DNA of 64,000 nucleotides, taken from NCBI GenBank assembly GCA_000507305.1, contig DF239836.1, forward strand, positions 94,934 through 158,933. Reading direction: 5' to 3'. Made by a program: the position numbers and the translations under genes. The DNA is from Breviolum minutum Mf 1.05b.01 (taxonomy: Eukaryota > Sar > Dinophyceae > Suessiales > Symbiodiniaceae). Under the pieces are notes generated by a model, which saw only the letters and a list, made by a program, of their open reading frames with translations, did not search any database and was not told the origin of the DNA. Shown piece after piece: positions 27,701-33,355 of this stretch; the stretch's first letter is position 1, and every line of letters starts with the position of its first letter.

Positions 27701-30700
27701 ATAACTTCCACGGGTAAGAAGAGGGCGATCCGAAGAACTCCGAAAACTCCTACGTGACATGCAAGCTTCATCATTTATGTAGGAATGCAATAGAAGATGA
27801 GCAACCCCAAAAAATCAAGCAACATCTCTTTTTTCTATCATTTTACTTGTTAGTTCATCATGGGATTTTCATTTTCATTTCGGGATTTCATGTATGATTC
27901 CTTGATTACCTGAGAAATCCTTTCTCAATCCAGATTCATTTCTGGCCACACTCATGCTTCCAGACATTGGCAAAGTTGACCGTGAAAGGGCTGTTGGACA
28001 ACATCGCCACGCACATTGCAAGGGTGTGCGAAGTGGCAGTGTGCCTTTTTTGGAGCTTCCAAGGGAAGTCACCGTGGGTTCGCTGTGCTCTGTCTCTGGA
28101 GGAAGAGAGTTGGCAGTGACCACTACTGCCTGTATGACGACGTGGTTTCTCTAGGTCGCAAAGAAGCACGATGGAGTCAAACGGAAAGGCAAGGCCAAAC
28201 AAGCAGCAGCAGCAGCCGGTGACGCTGCAAGGAGAGAATGAGGGACGATGTAAACATTACAGATTTTTCCATACAGAACATGGTCGGGGCAAACAGTTAG
28301 TGTCCAAAACCGGTTTGTTGTTTGAATTTAGACAAACAAGTTTTGACCAGCATGTTTTTGTAAGTACTTTGTTAAATCACCAGTGGCCCTCTAAAAAACA
28401 TGGGGATGTATTTTTCGGGTAAAATCACCTGGTGATATGATCACCATCTACTACCTTAAACAGCCATGCAAATCTCGAGATGAAGACCCCTATGGCATGA
28501 ACATCCATGTCAAGACCTAAAGGGGGACTCAATTGGGGCATATTTCTTGGTCACTCCAAACTCCACCATTTGGTCACTCCAAATAATTGCTGGTGATAGT
28601 ACGAGACATCAATCCCGCCTCAAAAATTTCCCAGAACAAAAACTCTCAGGTGCCAAAAAAAAGAATCGGAAAGAAACAACCCCCGAGTCAAAACTAACTA
28701 TTGCTGGAGTTCTTGCACGAAAATTGGTTGGCTTGGTTTGAATGCTGAACTTCTTTCCGGTTTGGGAGGGCGCACTTTCATGTTTTTATAGCCGTTTGTT
28801 TTTTTTTGGGAGGTTTTACACTGAGTGTTTTTGGATGCTGGGATCATGAAACGCGGCACTTTTGGGAGGACCACTTTTATAATTTGCGTACAACTGGAAA
28901 ATGTGCGATAAAACCAGCCATCCGGTTGCCTTACAAAAATGGTACTTTCCTAAGTTTTCCATGTAGACTTCCGGTTTTTTGATGCTAGCTCATCATTTAT
29001 ATCCCGGTTTTATTCAGATCCACAGATTGTAGGCCGAGTTCTGCAAGATGGTGAATCGTCCTGACCTGGTCACTGTCTTCATGGAAGTTACTTGGAATTT
29101 GTACCAAAAAAGACCGGGAAAGGTTGGTTGTTTTTTGTGTTTTTTTTTGGGGGGGGAAGGGGGAAGGGATTATCTAAACCTCACCCAGCTGGTGGCCTTT
29201 TTCGGCTTAAACTTTTGAGGAAGTCCATATTTTTGGTAGGAAACAAAAGAAGTGTTTAAACTTTTATCACATGGGGCGATTGTATATTTACCTACATGAA
29301 AACCATAGAAATCAACCATTCATGTAGGTAAATGGGTGGTTTCCAAAACTAGGGGGATTTTAATCCCCAAAATGGATGGTGGTTTATAATCATGGAAAAC
29401 CCCCTATTAAAAAGGGGATGATTTTGGAGAGGAAAAGTACCACTATTTTGCGGAAACATCCACTATTTTCGTCCTTTGGCTGAGTGAGATGAAATATTCT
29501 CTATCCAGCAGTTAAACTACCCTCTGCTCTATTTTGGTCAGTAGCTAAGCTTCAAAAGCTTTTTCGGGTTTGCAATACTATTTATGTCATGTTTTTTTTG
29601 CGCTGAATAAAAATTACAATCCCTAAAACCTAAACCCTTAAAACTACAAACCCAAAACCCTAAATCAATGATTTTGCCCATATACCCTGGGAAGATACCC
29701 CAAACTTCCCCAAACCCCGCAAAGAAAGAAGTTCCTTCATAAACTGTTGGTGAAACATCCGGCGTATCTTCCTGGGGTATGTGGGTGGGATCTTAGACTA
29801 AACCTTAAAACTAAAAACCTTATGAAAGGGAATATCAGGAAGAGTAGTTAGGGCTCAACCAGCAATATAGCCACTGGCTGAAATACGATGTATAAAATCA
29901 AGCATTCCCGAGAAAATTCAGGCCGTATTCTTCTTCCAAACAAGAAAGTCGGCTTTAATCAGAGTTGGCAAAAAAATCTTAGTTTACCCAGATATATTAT
30001 ATCTACGGTTGTCCCCCCCAGTAATAGTCACCACCAAGATGACATTACGTTTTTTTGTTCGCAAAATCCTGGCCTAAAACCCTTCAGTTCCCACTGGCTT
30101 ACTGGGAAGGGGGGATAGATCCATAATTATTCCAGTTGCTGTCCTGAATCGCAACCACCTTGTTAAGATCAAGTGGTAAGGCGGGCATTGACATTGTGGC
30201 GCTGTTGCGTGATCCAGCATCTCAGAAAAAAATGTAGTGATGGTGGTGTTGGCTTCATGATGGGATAGTGGTTTGTGTGGTAGATATGAATTTATCGCGA
30301 CGAAGAAAAGACAAATGGGTAGCCGGTGGCCTCCTTAAAGCCAACAGCAAAATTTCCTGAAGATTGATGGTTGGAAGACGACTAGTTTCGTTTTCTATGG
30401 CCCGGCTGATTTTCAGGTGCTACTGTTGATGGCTGAAATCCCAAACAACCACCTGGGATGTAAAAAACCTGTAAACAATGGGATAAACTACCTATCAACT
30501 GGTGCAGGATTTCTTCCATCAACAGTATGTTGCTAGTTTCAGGGAGTGTAAATTATGTTTGAGAATGCTCCATTCAATTCTTGTGTTCTTGTACTGTATA
30601 TGATTTGGTCGGATTTCAACTGCATAGCGACGGCATGCAGAATACTTGGAGGATCATCCCATTTATTGAGTCGTTAATCAGCAATGGCTAGTCTTCGTCC

Positions 30701-32548
30701 CCTAAGGCTTTAAGCAGGGGGACCCCTTCCAAATGGCCATTCATGGCTTCTAAATGGGGTTTACTAAGTACTTACTAACTGGGTTGGCCCTCCAAGAAAA
30801 GGTCTGGAAATATCCCGCCATTGGAGCAAAAGGGTATTTATGGTTCACCTATAGACAAGAATGGTGACTTTTTACCGAAAACCATCAAACATAGTGGCTT
30901 CAAACACTTGGATTTTTTCACCCATACCTGGCAAAAAGGATCCAATTTGACCCAAGCGCATGTTTTTTGGAAAAAGGGTGGAGACCTCAACCACCTTTTG
31001 TACCTGGAAAAAAAGGTTGCGACAGTGATTTCCATCAACTTTAACCCTACAAGATGGGGCCCCCTAACTACTATAAGTGGATTTATCCCTAGTTATACCC
31101 ATTTACAACCATGGTTGAATAGGGTTTGCTGGGGTTATAACTACCTTATAACTAGGGGGGGCCCTTCTTGTAAAACCAGCCATCCAGTTGCCTTACAAAA
31201 TGGTACTTTCCTATGTTTTCCACTTACTCTGACAAGGGCTGTCCTTGGAAAGGATTGATTTCCCTAGGAACATGGGACAGCCTTTGGAGCATCCGATTTT
31301 TTCCCTTGAAAACACGGAGAAAGCACCTGTTTTTTTGAGAACATCTCCATCTGGGTGTTGCCAAAAATAGGGGTACCCCAAAATGGATGGTTTATAATGG
31401 AAAATGGAAAACCCTACTAAAATGGATGATTTGGGGGTACCACTATTTTCGGAAACATCCATCTATCTATCCACTTCAACGCGAAACTTCAAGTTCACTG
31501 AACAGGAATTTTCGAGTTGTGGTTTCCTGCTAAAAATATCAGGACATCGTTTTTGCCGGAGACGCTGATATGAACCTGGATGAGTTCTTGGAGGATGACA
31601 AGTATGGTTGGCGGGCTGGTTCTTGCCGTGGAGGGGCGGGGAAGACAGTTATCCATGAATTTTATTTCCAGAAAGACCATTATTGGTTTGAGTTCCTGGA
31701 TTTTTTTCGTAGTTCTAAGAAATCTAAACGAAACAAAAAATTATTGGACACCCTTCGCAATATTTTGAGACGACCACACATATCAAGTATCTAACAGTCA
31801 CCCTCTGGTTTTCCCACTTTTTCCAAGCATCTTATGCAAATCCAAGAAAAGGGTGTTTGTCTCAACATGGCTAAACCACCCTTAAGACTAAGTTTTTGAA
31901 AACCCAAGCCCAAACTGAAGATGTACCATGTTAGTTTTCAGGGCAGTACACATTTGTATGACGAGGACTGTACTCTACTTGGGAGAGAAACAACCTAGCA
32001 ACAGCAACTATTTGCATGCAACTGTGCGGACTTCCCAAATTTTAGCACCAAGAACCAATTTTGTCAAACAATGATATTCCCGAAGGGGGTCTACAAGATT
32101 GATATGTTAGGTGCTTAGAATGGTCAAACAACCCTGCAGTATGGTCTAAAGTGAAACTCTTGTCAACCTTGTTGAAAGTATGAACAGAAGATGGTATAGA
32201 TTGGATCTATCCCCCTTCCCAGCAATACAAGGTGGGTCCCTGGCAGTTATAAGTAGAGGCCCATAACTCCCACCTATAGGGGTTATAACCCAGTTACCCA
32301 TATATTTTCGGCCATTTATAGGGTCCCCACGTCACTCCATTGATTTCACGATCGGCTATAGCCGTCCACCTTGTAGTGGCAAATGAGTTTGAGAAGCCAA
32401 ACATGTAACGTTATTGTGGTGGTGACGATTTCTAAGCATGAATCATACGCAAATCCAAGTCTCCTATCTTGGCAGGAAGTCATCACTTTGCGTGGTGCCA
32501 ACCAAGCCACAGTGAAAGATTTGGGACAATTGAAGACTCAGAGACTTG
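2657..32548 (+). CDS. single-domain voltage-gated cation channel with EF-hand-like C-terminal region, at least 23 exons
   Basis: The span of a spliced gene; the coding parts are the exons listed next. Joined in phase, they give one six-transmembrane channel unit: S1 (N-A-I-W-I-G-I-D end), S2, S3 (F-D...V-T-E-T-W), S4 with arginine every third residue (VRITRVARIARLLR), S4-S5 linker, S5, a pore loop, S6 (VMNMIVGVLVEVV), then an EF-hand-like pair and a R-G-A-N-Q-A-T-V-K-D motif. It should conduct cations across a membrane on depolarisation, with C-terminal calcium sensing; ion selectivity cannot be read. Order, spacing and the E/R/D positions agree with single-domain voltage-gated channels of dinoflagellates as I know them. 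Every acceptor is AG followed by G; of the 22 donors, 9 are GT, 9 GC and 4 GA. Codon phase closes at every proposed junction from exon 2 on. The start exon and stop are not identified; the ATG at 2665 in exon 1 is only a possible start. The introns hold most of the repeats in this half of the window. Confidence 0.85.
2818..2955. repeat. family L inverted-repeat element
   Basis: aaggttgtttcaacacacct to gtgtgttgtaactttctt, making up almost half of the 303-nt intron between channel exons 1 and 2. Confidence 0.75.
2998..3048 (+). CDS. channel exon 2 (pre-S1 segment)
   Basis: Encodes DYGVLGFFGSPGTKSLL. It matches the Y-x-V-x-x-aromatic-aromatic-x3-G segment that precedes S1 in related channels, with the correct spacing to the V-R-S-T of exon 3. 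Acceptor TAG|G, donor GC (gcacac), phase 0 at both ends. Confidence 0.65.
3431..3535. repeat. family P inverted-repeat element
   Basis: Family P has ggttgtttcaattggatgat and inverse-like aaatggttgtccatttc blocks between cctggaac-type ends. Confidence 0.55.
3598..3690. repeat. family D element, diverged
   Basis: taactccccggttaaaatga to aagttttcgggggtgta. Confidence 0.55.
3739..3843. repeat. family D element, right end short
   Basis: taccctccctgaaactaac is intact; the right arm stops at gctaactgttagtg. Confidence 0.65.
3867..3972. repeat. family G element
   Basis: actaggtggtggcaactcaa to ggttcaaccaccaaccagt. Confidence 0.75.
4446..4570. repeat. family E inverted-repeat element, diverged
   Basis: Family E is about 110-135 bp, flanked by TA, with ends ctgttgatggttcagaaatcc and the inverse. 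Here the left end is ttgttgatggctgaactcc and the right ggatttctgaaccatc. Confidence 0.6.
4845..5003. repeat. family F inverted-repeat element
   Basis: Family F carries aagtaggggcccataactcc, ggggttataa and ccatgtcattccatttac, with ends near acaaggtgggcc. This copy ends gggggcccactttgtagg. Confidence 0.65.
5225..5321. repeat. family G element
   Basis: tgggtggtggtttcaat to ggttgaaaccaccaacca. Confidence 0.75.
5683..5741 (+). CDS. channel exon 3 (S1)
   Basis: Encodes VRSTHFENLCMFVIFLNAI plus two bases of a Trp codon. This is the S1 helix with the F-E and N-A-I-W landmarks. Acceptor GAG|G; GA donor (gacact) at 5742. The split TGG codon is completed by the first G of exon 4. Confidence 0.85.
5772..5925. 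repeat. family H element, left end diverged
   Basis: gggcccaaacggttgggcc to ttttttcgtgggagcc. It follows channel exon 3 closely. Confidence 0.6.
6104..6200. repeat. family I palindrome
   Basis: Family I is about 95 bp: ccatgtatggtatatttgcc, a centre with aaaatcaacca, and the inverse ggtaaatatgccatacatgg. Its core tacctacattt/aaatgtaggta is the most repeated word in the window. Confidence 0.85.
6935..7068. repeat. family P element
   Basis: ctacctggaaccccaaagaa to ccttggggttccagg; ends 120 bases before channel exon 4. Confidence 0.75.
7189..7237 (+). CDS. channel exon 4 (S1-S2 loop)
   Basis: After one base that completes Trp, it encodes IGIDMSLNDAEVLAYA. The W-I-G-I-D...N-x-A run is the usual S1 end and loop of this family. 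GA donor (gaacct) at 7238; ends in phase 0. Confidence 0.85.
7392..7493. repeat. family E element
   Basis: gatggaagaaatccgggtaa to aggatttcttccatcaatag, with the family centre ccacctgggatgtataaaac. Confidence 0.7.
7565..7680. repeat. TACA microsatellite and ATTAT-rich run
   Basis: (TACA)n at 7565-7602, then irregular tatta/atatt repeats to 7680. Confidence 0.9.
7834..7962. repeat. family B element
   Basis: Ends ctactgggatgtccatgg and ccatggacatccaagta; the centre is gtaggttataagtcccttaa. Confidence 0.75.
8281..8314 (+). CDS. channel exon 5 (start of S2)
   Basis: Encodes DAPFVIVENLF plus the first base of a Cys codon. The V-E-N-L-F-C motif starts S2. Acceptor CAG|G; GC donor (gctgct) at 8315. 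Confidence 0.85.
8450..8576. repeat. family J-like inverted-repeat element
   Basis: tgggtgtttccttcaatggt to ccatttttaggaaacccccat; a distant subgroup shared with 50720-50837. Confidence 0.7.
8762..8907. repeat. family K element at a splice acceptor
   Basis: Contains cacccaattggcag and its inverse. Flanked by the 7-bp direct repeat gaggttg (8755-8761 and 8908-8914), which covers the acceptor AG and the first bases of channel exon 6. The left terminal repeat is missing. Confidence 0.75.
8911..8992 (+). CDS. channel exon 6 (rest of S2)
   Basis: Encodes CFFFFEIVIRLAAF, then TRASMAFRDRWF, with a split codon at each end. The spacing from the exon 5 glutamate to this E-I-V-I-R equals that of intact S2 helices. 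GC donor (gcccct) at 8993; the next exon's G completes Val. Its acceptor lies in the duplicated target site of repeat K at 8762-8907. Confidence 0.85.
9077..9211. repeat. family E element
   Basis: tactgttgatggttcattcg to gatttctgaagcctcaacagta. A family G copy begins at the next base. Confidence 0.75.
9212..9309. repeat. family G element
   Basis: gctaggtggtggcaactca to ggttgaaaccaccaca. Confidence 0.75.
9579..9677. repeat. family G element, diverged
   Basis: gatttttgaaacttccaagc to ggctcaaccaccaacca. Confidence 0.5.
10455..10613. repeat. family H element
   Basis: aagcaatgaaaaaaagggcc to tttcgtggctcaac. Confidence 0.8.
10779..10806 (+). CDS. channel exon 7 (start of S3)
   Basis: A 28-nt exon: one base, then FDLALVVLM. 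It joins R-W-F-V to V-T-E-T-W and restores the F-D...E-T-W pattern of S3 with no gap. Acceptor AAG|G, donor GT (gtgact). Confidence 0.85.
10840..10990. repeat. family F element
   Basis: Contains gggggccaataactctactc and ggggccccatgtcactccat. Begins about 34 bases after channel exon 7. Confidence 0.65.
11351..11484. repeat. family A element
   Basis: Ends cacttagaggatcatccca and gggatgatcctccaagc. It lies in the intron between channel exons 7 and 8. Confidence 0.75.
12515..12733. repeat. family I element interrupted by a family D element
   Basis: Family I arms (ccataccgtccatgtatg on the left, tacatatgtaggtaaatata on the right) flank a family D copy at about 12553-12663. Confidence 0.7.
12778..12807 (+). 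CDS. channel exon 8 (end of S3)
   Basis: Encodes VTETWIMFLI. Acceptor TAG|G; GT donor (gtacga) chosen because it keeps phase 0, though a GA donor 15 bases further on would also do so. Confidence 0.75.
12936..13215. repeat. family I tandem expansion
   Basis: Five or six half-units (atatttacctacat...ggttgatttctatgg...atgtaggt) follow one another in about 280 bp, unlike the single palindromes elsewhere. Confidence 0.8.
13617..13712. repeat. family I palindrome with an AT run
   Basis: The right arm is lengthened by (AT)n at 13685-13700. Confidence 0.85.
13888..13992. repeat. family J inverted-repeat element in a larger palindrome
   Basis: tgggtgtttccgaaaatag to ctatttttggaaacaccca. Flanked by ccccatactattcccata (13850-13867) and its inverse (about 14001-14021), so it lies at the centre of another palindrome. 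Confidence 0.8.
14104..14130 (+). CDS. channel exon 9 (S3-S4 link), tentative
   Basis: Encodes AFCFCAPAQ between a pyrimidine-rich GCAG|G acceptor and a consensus-like CAG|GTAAAA donor, phase 0 at both ends. It would lengthen the S3-S4 link. Exon 8 could also join exon 10 directly, so inclusion is uncertain. Confidence 0.35.
14197..14310. repeat. family F element, diverged
   Basis: ctacaaggttagcccctata to gtataccggcccacctgg. Confidence 0.5.
14447..14558. repeat. family D element
   Basis: actgcctgaaactaatagc to gttagtttcagggagggt. Confidence 0.8.
14904..14935 (+). CDS. channel exon 10 (start of S4)
   Basis: Encodes AFDSSVLRLL plus two bases of Lys. S-V-L-R opens the S4 sensor. Acceptor AAG|G; GC donor (gcatcc). 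A second possible acceptor 16 bases downstream would shorten it. Confidence 0.75.
15005..15105. repeat. family M element, partial
   Basis: ggttggtggtttgaatattt, then gaaagggattgttacttagg; the right arm has decayed. Confidence 0.55.
15330..15455. repeat. family L element
   Basis: aaggttgtttcaccacacct to gtgcgttgtaacttcctt; ends about 46 bases before the S4 exon, much as the 2818 copy ends 42 before exon 2. Confidence 0.75.
15501..15558 (+). CDS. channel exon 11 (S4 voltage sensor)
   Basis: After one base, encodes LVRITRVARIARLLRQVPE. Five arginines at every third position are the S4 signature, and it ends in the usual P-E of the S4-S5 elbow. Acceptor CAG|G; GC donor (gcgttt); phase 0 end. 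Confidence 0.92.
15606..15870. repeat. family F element(s) with an ATTT microsatellite
   Basis: Two overlapping family F cores; the second contains an (ATTT)n run at 15756-15791 where other copies have a single tttat. Confidence 0.65.
16175..16218 (+). CDS. channel exon 12 (S4-S5 linker)
   Basis: Encodes VMILLKGIGVASRS plus two bases of Val. The L-x-K-G-I linker helix directly follows P-E. Acceptor CCAG|G; GT donor (gtcgct). Confidence 0.88.
16300..16341. repeat. AT/ATAC dinucleotide run
   Basis: tatacacattatatacac followed by (AT)n. Confidence 0.85.
16345..16461. repeat. family P element
   Basis: gcctggaaccctaaacaacc to gtttcgggtaccagg; starts after an AT run. Confidence 0.7.
17913..18029. 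repeat. family D element
   Basis: atctccctgaaaccaacata to gttagtttcagggagggta. Confidence 0.8.
18138..18236. repeat. family D element
   Basis: tacatcccctgaaactaac to gttaaactttgggagtgta, 88 bases before the 24-nt channel exon 13. Confidence 0.8.
18324..18347 (+). CDS. channel exon 13, a 24-nt micro-exon (start of S5)
   Basis: One base, seven codons (FFTCLIL), two bases. Both split codons close correctly (Val with exon 12, Leu with exon 14), giving R-S-V-F-F-T-C-L-I-L-L-C-V-I-Y. Acceptor CCAG|G; GT donor (gtcctc). Confidence 0.8.
19068..19200. repeat. family O inverted-repeat element, uninterrupted
   Basis: Arms taatcaaccaacctctccct and the inverse ggggttggttgaccagccat enclose a second inner palindrome around ccccggacagaaggg. 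It is the reference copy for the one split by the retrotransposon. Confidence 0.7.
19350..19444. repeat. family I palindrome
   Basis: cccataggatccatgtatgg to ccatggatggtatggg. Confidence 0.85.
19768..19860 (+). CDS. channel exon 14 (S5 and turret)
   Basis: Encodes CVIYIFAIALTQLSED, then T-T-L-G-Q-T-Y-F-P-T-L-A-D-G. This is the S5 helix and the extracellular turret before the pore. The last two bases (AT) plus the G of exon 15 make Met. GT donor (gtgact). Confidence 0.9.
19975..20117. repeat. family A element
   Basis: Ends gcttggaggatcatccca and gggatgatactccaag. Lies 114 bases after channel exon 14. Confidence 0.8.
20955..20989 (+). CDS. channel exon 15 (pore helix)
   Basis: A 35-nt exon encoding FSLLFHGCFYQ between split Met and Gly codons. 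It lies where the pore helix and filter are expected. The filter H-G-C-F-Y-Q is not a standard Na, Ca or K signature. Acceptor CAG|G; GC donor (gcaacc). Confidence 0.88.
21077..21196. repeat. family D element, subgroup with gattaac ends
   Basis: tacacccctgaagattaacg to cgtgaatcttccagggggta. The copy at 37983 belongs to the same subgroup. Confidence 0.75.
21366..21508. repeat. family H element, diverged
   Basis: ctcgagcaataacaaagaac to tttttttgtggctcac. Confidence 0.65.
21613..21725. repeat. family D element
   Basis: tactctccctcaaactaac to gttagtttcaagcctggta. It directly abuts a family A copy. Confidence 0.75.
21729..21888. repeat. family A element
   Basis: Starts three bases after a family D copy (21613-21725). 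Ends acttggaggatcatcg and gggatgatcctccaagt. Confidence 0.8.
22140..22403 (+). CDS. possible 87-residue membrane protein or element remnant
   Basis: A GC-rich island inside the intron between channel exons 15 and 16. The frame from ATG 22140 has a hydrophobic N-terminus (FGAWLLYIGFLVNWAAPALA) and a hydrophobic Cys-rich end (CWGWFLLGCCCGMIACVALL). It differs in composition from its surroundings and is followed by a family J repeat. I do not recognise the product. It may be a fragment of another transposable element. Confidence 0.25.
   Translation: MFGVANTEGYDFGAWLLYIGFLVNWAAPALAQLPSTCREALTHTALVCTGTPPTYCPPGWGLCSLCWGWFLLGCCCGMIACVALLTL
22441..22544. repeat. family J element
   Basis: tgggtatttccaaaaataag to actattttcggaagcactc. 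Confidence 0.8.
22850..22954. repeat. family J element
   Basis: tggatgtttccgaaaatgg to ctttttttggaaacacccg; just before channel exon 16. Confidence 0.85.
23044..23075 (+). CDS. channel exon 16 (end of pore loop)
   Basis: Two bases complete Gly, then LPDFAKLCFK. G-x-L-P-D is common after the filter in related channels. Acceptor GCAG|G; GC donor (gccgga). Confidence 0.85.
23154..23246. repeat. family I palindrome, reference copy
   Basis: Differs from the 19350 copy at very few positions; 78 bases after channel exon 16. Confidence 0.88.
23434..23553. repeat. family M inverted-repeat element
   Basis: gctaatggcaaatcggtggt to accaatttaccattcgttga, with ccaccgggccccaaaccacc. Confidence 0.8.
23936..23992 (+). 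CDS. channel exon 17 (start of S6)
   Basis: Encodes ENFMYGISLLIFVVLAPLT, the outer half of S6. A T-rich tract precedes GCAG|G. GC donor (gctggg); phase 0. Confidence 0.9.
24089..24215. repeat. family B element
   Basis: Ends tacttggatgtcccgttgg and ccaacggggatgatccaagt, 100 bases after channel exon 17. Confidence 0.75.
24295..24407. repeat. family G element
   Basis: tcggtggtttcaaggat to gcttcaaccaccacccag. Confidence 0.65.
24632..24780. repeat. family N element, copy 1
   Basis: ctaaggatccatacccttcc, ggtttgatggtcccaatccc, and a shared tail gagatacaccaatatcatt. It lies in the intron before channel exon 18. Confidence 0.8.
24887..24988 (+). CDS. channel exon 18 (end of S6 and C-linker)
   Basis: Encodes VMNMIVGVLVEVVGIVAAAE, then QEASTRKSLLESLR. 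M-N-M-I-V-G-V-L is the S6 gate region, followed by a charged linker. Acceptor GAG|G; GA donor (gatgtt). This is the longest exon of the model, 102 nt. Confidence 0.92.
25800..25882. repeat. family R element, short
   Basis: ctcacataatcatggaagt to acttccatgattacagg. Confidence 0.65.
25973..26076. repeat. family D element
   Basis: tacacccccgaagtttagc to cacttaaagggagta. Confidence 0.65.
26817..26861 (+). CDS. channel exon 19 (first EF-hand-like loop)
   Basis: Encodes AVLKLDLTMTATITK. It starts an EF-hand whose loop continues A-E-F in exon 20. Loop positions 3, 5 and 7 are Thr rather than Asp/Asn, so calcium binding may be weak or lost. Donor GT (gtgcga). Confidence 0.8.
27247..27390. repeat. 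family A element
   Basis: Well-preserved palindrome in the channel intron between exons 19 and 20, with the inner blocks in the opposite order to the 19975 copy. Confidence 0.8.
29033..29086 (+). CDS. channel exon 20 (EF-hand exit helix)
   Basis: Encodes AEFCKMVNRPDLVTVFME. It supplies Glu-12 and Phe of the EF loop begun in exon 19, and the N-x-P-x-x-V helix. Acceptor TAG|G; GT donor (gttact). Confidence 0.85.
29278..29463. repeat. family I half joined to a family J element
   Basis: A family I half (29278-29334) runs directly into family J (gggtggtttccaaaactagg to gcggaaacatcca). Confidence 0.7.
30181..30216 (+). CDS. channel exon 21 (between EF-hands)
   Basis: Encodes AGIDIVALLRDP. It matches the G-V-D-V-x-x-L segment between the two EF-hand-like units, with exact spacing on both sides. 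Acceptor AAG|G; GC donor (gcatct). Confidence 0.82.
30343..30550. repeat. family D element interrupted by a family E element
   Basis: The left arm (from about 30343) and the right arm (tgttgctagtttcagggagtgta without its first T) are split by a TA-flanked family E copy at 30421-30527. Confidence 0.7.
30421..30527. repeat. family E element nested in family D
   Basis: tactgttgatggctgaaatc to ttcttccatcaacagta; TA on both sides within the host element. Confidence 0.85.
30643..30796. repeat. family A element
   Basis: Left end intact; right end diverged (gggttggccctccaag). Confidence 0.75.
31041..31175. repeat. family F element
   Basis: ctacaagatggggcccccta to gggggggcccttcttgtaa. Confidence 0.7.
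31351..31461. repeat. family J element
   Basis: tgggtgttgccaaaaatagg to tattttcggaaacatcca; 82 bases before channel exon 22. Confidence 0.85.
31543..31593 (+). CDS. channel exon 22 (second EF-hand-like unit)
   Basis: Encodes DIVFAGDADMNLDEFLE. D-A-D-M-N-L-D-E-F is the second half of an EF loop with Glu-12. Acceptor CAG|G; GA donor (gatgac). E|E joins to exon 23. Confidence 0.85.
32225..32376. repeat. family F element, reference copy
   Basis: acaaggtgggtccctggcag to gccgtccaccttgt, with aagtagaggcccataactcc. It lies 100 bases before channel exon 23. Confidence 0.8.
32476..32548 (+). CDS. channel exon 23 (post-EF motif), 3' end uncertain
   Basis: Encodes EVITLRGANQATVKDLGQLK and a few more residues. 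L-R-G-x-N-x-A-T-V-K-D follows the EF region in this family. Acceptor GCAG|G. The donor is not settled; GA sites near 32535 and 32540 and a GC site at 32549 are all possible. No following exon is identified. Confidence 0.8.
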
Positions 32549-33254
32549 GCATGAAACATTCACAGAAGGATACTTGGAAAGATCGGTTCAACAGGGTCAT
32601 GTGGGCCTAAAAACCATGTTATACAAAAAAACCTGTAGGGAAAACCTATTTATTTTGGGCCATTTATAGAGGCGGTTGTTGGGTGGATGTAGCTGGAGCA
32701 ACAAGTGATACTGCTGATTGTTCAGAAATCCTGCACCAGTTGAGGTCGGTGGTTTATCCCACTATTTACTGGGTTTTAGCACCATCCCAGGTATTTACAT
32801 ATTTTCATATTTCCAGCAACAGTAATACAGATATAGTATCTGCCTGGAAATGAATATAATATTTTGCTTTGGTATCTCCAGCAACATGAAATTGATATTA
32901 TATTTACATACTCAAAACAGGTGATATTGGTGATATTTATATACATATTTCAAGAAAACCCTAAACATATAGTAATAAAACCAGCCACAGTTTCATGGAG
33001 TGTTTAGGGTGAAGGACCCCTCCAATGGAACAGACCCTCCTAGTAACAGGCCTCTGGCCTTAAAATAGGTAGTTTTCGCACCCCATGACATCAATATGTT
33101 GCAACGTTGGGTAGTTTAGTAAGGGGAGGACTACATCCACAAAGTGTCGTCTTATTTGAGGTAATTGAGTGAGGTATTGTGAGATTCAAAATATGCTACC
33201 ATTGACCCAGACGAAGTCTCTCAGAGACTCAATGGGACTGTATATCTATCCAAG

Positions 33255-33355
33255 ACCTTACCAACGAACCCTTGGAGCATACCCCACCCTGTCATAAGTG
33301 AAGGTTCCCTTCATGATCACCTGGGGGTATGTTCCAAAGGTTTGTTAATTGGATC
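33255..33355. repeat. family L-like element, diverged
   Basis: accaacgaacccttggagca to gttccaaaggtttgttaa. Confidence 0.45.

Noticed and set aside
27964-28005. Possible channel exon reading TLAKLTVKGLLDNI
   Set aside because: At first it seemed to fill the gap between the EF-hand units, but exons at 29033 and 30181 fit that place exactly in phase and spacing, and its acceptor is not followed by G.
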